DNA of 6,621 nucleotides. Source: Thermoactinomycetaceae bacterium (GTDB lineage Bacteria > Bacillota > Bacilli > Thermoactinomycetales > Thermoactinomycetaceae). The stretch covers positions 1-6,621 of the forward strand of contig JANWJM010000029.1 in assembly GCA_025449475.1 (NCBI GenBank), read 5' to 3'. Of this stretch, positions 5,460-6,621 are shown in pieces. Numbering within the stretch: position 1 is the stretch's first letter; the number at the start of each line of letters is the position of its first letter. A program made the position numbers and the translations under genes. Under the pieces are notes generated by a model. That model saw only the letters and a program-made list of their open reading frames with translations. It ran no database searches and was not told the DNA's origin.

Positions 5460-6266
5460 TTAAGATTCCTCAATGGACACATGGTCCAGTGAATGCTCAA
5501 CCATGTTCCCTGTATTCAATAACTCTACCTGTACCTTTCGCGTCATCAAATCTAAGACAACGACCCGCCCGCTCCCATCCGGAGTCAGGACTTCTTCACC
5601 AATATCTGGAATGGTTACTTTGGCATCTCCATACGAATCATTTTCAAATTTTAAGCAACACATTAAACGACCGCATAATCCTGAGATTTTGGCTGGGTTC
5701 AGTGATAAACTTTGGTCTTTTGCCATTTTGATCGAGACGGGTTCAAAATCACCTAGAAAAGAAGAACAACATAATACGCGACCACAGGGGCCGATTCCAC
5801 CTAATAATTTTGCTTCATCTCTCACACCGAGCTGTCTTAACTCAATTCGGGTACGGAAAACAGCTGCCAAATCACGAACCAACTCGCGAAAGTCGACCCG
5901 TCCCTCTGCCGAAAAATAAAAGATTATTTTATTTCGATCAAAGGTATATTCCGCATCAATCAATTTCATTTCCAACCCATGTTGATTGATTTTTTCTTGG
6001 CAGATTTGCAATGCCTGCTGAGCCGCTTCCCGATTTTTCTCCATTTGCTTTTGATCGTCAGTCGTAGCGACTCGTAATATTTGTTTTAACGGAAGAACCA
6101 CTTCATCTTCTTTTACAAAGCGGATGGGTAAAACGACCTTTCCATACTCGATTCCGCGTACGGTCTCAACAATCACATGATCGTTTCGATGAATGTGGAG
6201 ATCAAGGGGATCAAAATAGTAGATTTTACCGGCTTGTCGAAATCGCACTCCAACCACTTTGATCAT
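5460..6266 (-). CDS. ricT: RicT (YaaT), PSP1-domain subunit of the Y-complex
   Basis: The product is 268 aa; B. subtilis RicT is about 275 aa. RicT joins YlbF (RicF) and YmcA (RicA) in a complex that binds iron-sulfur clusters and works with RNase Y in mRNA maturation. In B. subtilis its loss impairs sporulation, competence and biofilm formation. The PSP1 C-terminal domain is evident: GGIGPCGRVLCCSSFLGDFE (156-175, Cys161, Cys166, Cys167) and SGLCGRLMCCLKFEND (195-210, Cys198, Cys203, Cys204). These two CG...CC clusters are the diagnostic cysteines. DAEYTFDRNKIIFYFSAEGR (104-123) and the following RVDFRELVRDLA are also typical. The start is ATG 6266, with GGGAGG 7 nt upstream. In B. subtilis, holB precedes ricT; here tmk does, across a 169-nt gap with a weak candidate promoter. 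Confidence 0.96.
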   Translation of the reverse strand: MIKVVGVRFRQAGKIYYFDPLDLHIHRNDHVIVETVRGIEYGKVVLPIRFVKEDEVVLPLKQILRVATTDDQKQMEKNREAAQQALQICQEKINQHGLEMKLIDAEYTFDRNKIIFYFSAEGRVDFRELVRDLAAVFRTRIELRQLGVRDEAKLLGGIGPCGRVLCCSSFLGDFEPVSIKMAKDQSLSLNPAKISGLCGRLMCCLKFENDSYGDAKVTIPDIGEEVLTPDGSGRVVVLDLMTRKVQVELLNTGNMVEHSLDHVSIEES

Positions 6267-6345
6267 GATTCTCCCTCCCTTGGCATGATCGAATTTATCA
6301 CCTCAAACTTATAGCATTCTTTGCATCCAACGGGAAATTTATCTA

Positions 6346-6374
6346 TCTATATCAATGATTGATAACAGCCTCAA
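6346..6374 (-). promoter_or_regulatory. Weak candidate promoter upstream of ricT
   Basis: Within the 169-nt gap between tmk and ricT (6267-6435), the minus strand shows TTGAGG (6374-6369), a 17-nt spacer and TATAGA (6351-6346). Each hexamer matches the sigma-A consensus at four positions. A second candidate is an extended -10, TGCTATAAG (6316-6308), without a usable -35. No convincing terminator follows tmk here. Either ricT has its own promoter in this gap or it is read through from tmk. Both calls are weak. Confidence 0.3.
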
Positions 6375-6435
6375 ACAATGAACCTATGATTCCTCTATAT
6401 TCTATCATCGAATAATAAATATGGGCAAATTTTTC

Positions 6436-6621
6436 TTATCTAGTGGATGTTGTGATATGTTTATCCAAAAAAAACAATAAATCGGTAATGATTTCGTGAA
6501 ACACTTTTTCAATCGGTTGCTGGGCTGATATCCTTTTGATCCTCTGCTTATTTTCATTCGCTAAGTGTAAGTAGCCCTCGCGTACACGACGAGAAAATTG
6601 TTCCCCCTTCTGGTCCATTCG
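6436..6621 (-). CDS. tmk: Thymidylate kinase, C-terminal fragment
   Basis: Partial gene: the 5' end lies beyond the right edge and 61 codons plus the TAA stop are visible. Tmk phosphorylates dTMP to dTDP in the cytoplasm. The visible part begins RMDQKGEQFSRRVREGYLHL, which matches the Tmk segment after the LID region (family pattern RxxQE...F..RVR.GY..LA). It continues with RIKRISAQQPIEKVFHEI, the final strand and helix that close the P-loop kinase fold. The tail (LLFFLDKHITTSTR) is not recognised. The P-loop and active site lie outside the window, so function is taken from the C-terminus and from synteny: tmk also lies upstream of ricT in B. subtilis. Confidence 0.87.
   Translation of the reverse strand, partial: RMDQKGEQFSRRVREGYLHLANENKQRIKRISAQQPIEKVFHEIITDLLFFLDKHITTSTR

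Noticed and set aside
6265..6288. Seven-codon frame (MPREGES) whose TGA overlaps the ricT ATG
   Set aside because: The nearest Shine-Dalgarno (GAGGTGA) is too far upstream, and the frame mainly reflects the ricT ribosome site itself.
6348..6364. Small palindrome ATCAATGATTGAT in the tmk-ricT gap
   Set aside because: 5-bp AT-rich arms; no GC stem or T tract to make it a terminator and no known operator match.

Overview
The window looks like chromosome from an endospore-forming Bacillales bacterium. It carries a version of the Bacillus subtilis tmk / ricT-yabA-yazA-rsmI / abrB neighbourhood, and the proteins match that lineage closely (AbrB core, YabA zinc motif, RicT cysteine pairs). A bacterial NurA-HerA pair and an extra MurG-type gene sit beside it. 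Together with the moderate GC, this would fit Thermoactinomycetaceae or a related thermotolerant spore former. That placement is inference, not something the sequence proves.

Layout, read from the right because nearly everything is on the minus strand. The last 61 codons of thymidylate kinase (tmk) enter at 6621-6436. After a 169-nt gap come ricT (Y-complex, RNA maturation and sporulation), yabA (replication initiation control), yazA (GIY-YIG domain) and rsmI (16S rRNA C1402 2'-O-methylation). A strong intrinsic terminator overlaps the yabA stop codon, so yazA-rsmI lies behind an attenuator-like element. Compared with B. subtilis, darA, yaaR and holB are absent between tmk and ricT, and yabB is absent between yabA and yazA.

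The transition-state regulator gene abrB is the only plus-strand gene. It converges on rsmI across a 53-nt gap with a 12-bp hairpin. It has a near-consensus sigma-A promoter followed by two Spo0A-box-like heptamers 10 bp apart, the same architecture as B. subtilis abrB. Its C-terminal domain looks like a CxxC...CxxC zinc knuckle that has lost one cysteine from each half.

Divergent from abrB is a tight nurA-herA operon encoding a nuclease and its hexameric DNA translocase, predicted to act in DNA-end processing. In B. subtilis, metS lies on this side of abrB. Last is the 5' part of a MurG-family glycosyltransferase gene with its own good promoter; it runs off the left edge. No rRNA, tRNA, CRISPR array, insertion sequence or large repeat was seen. 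The longest stretch without a gene is about 180 nt (3374-3555), so there is no gene-free stretch over 300 bases.
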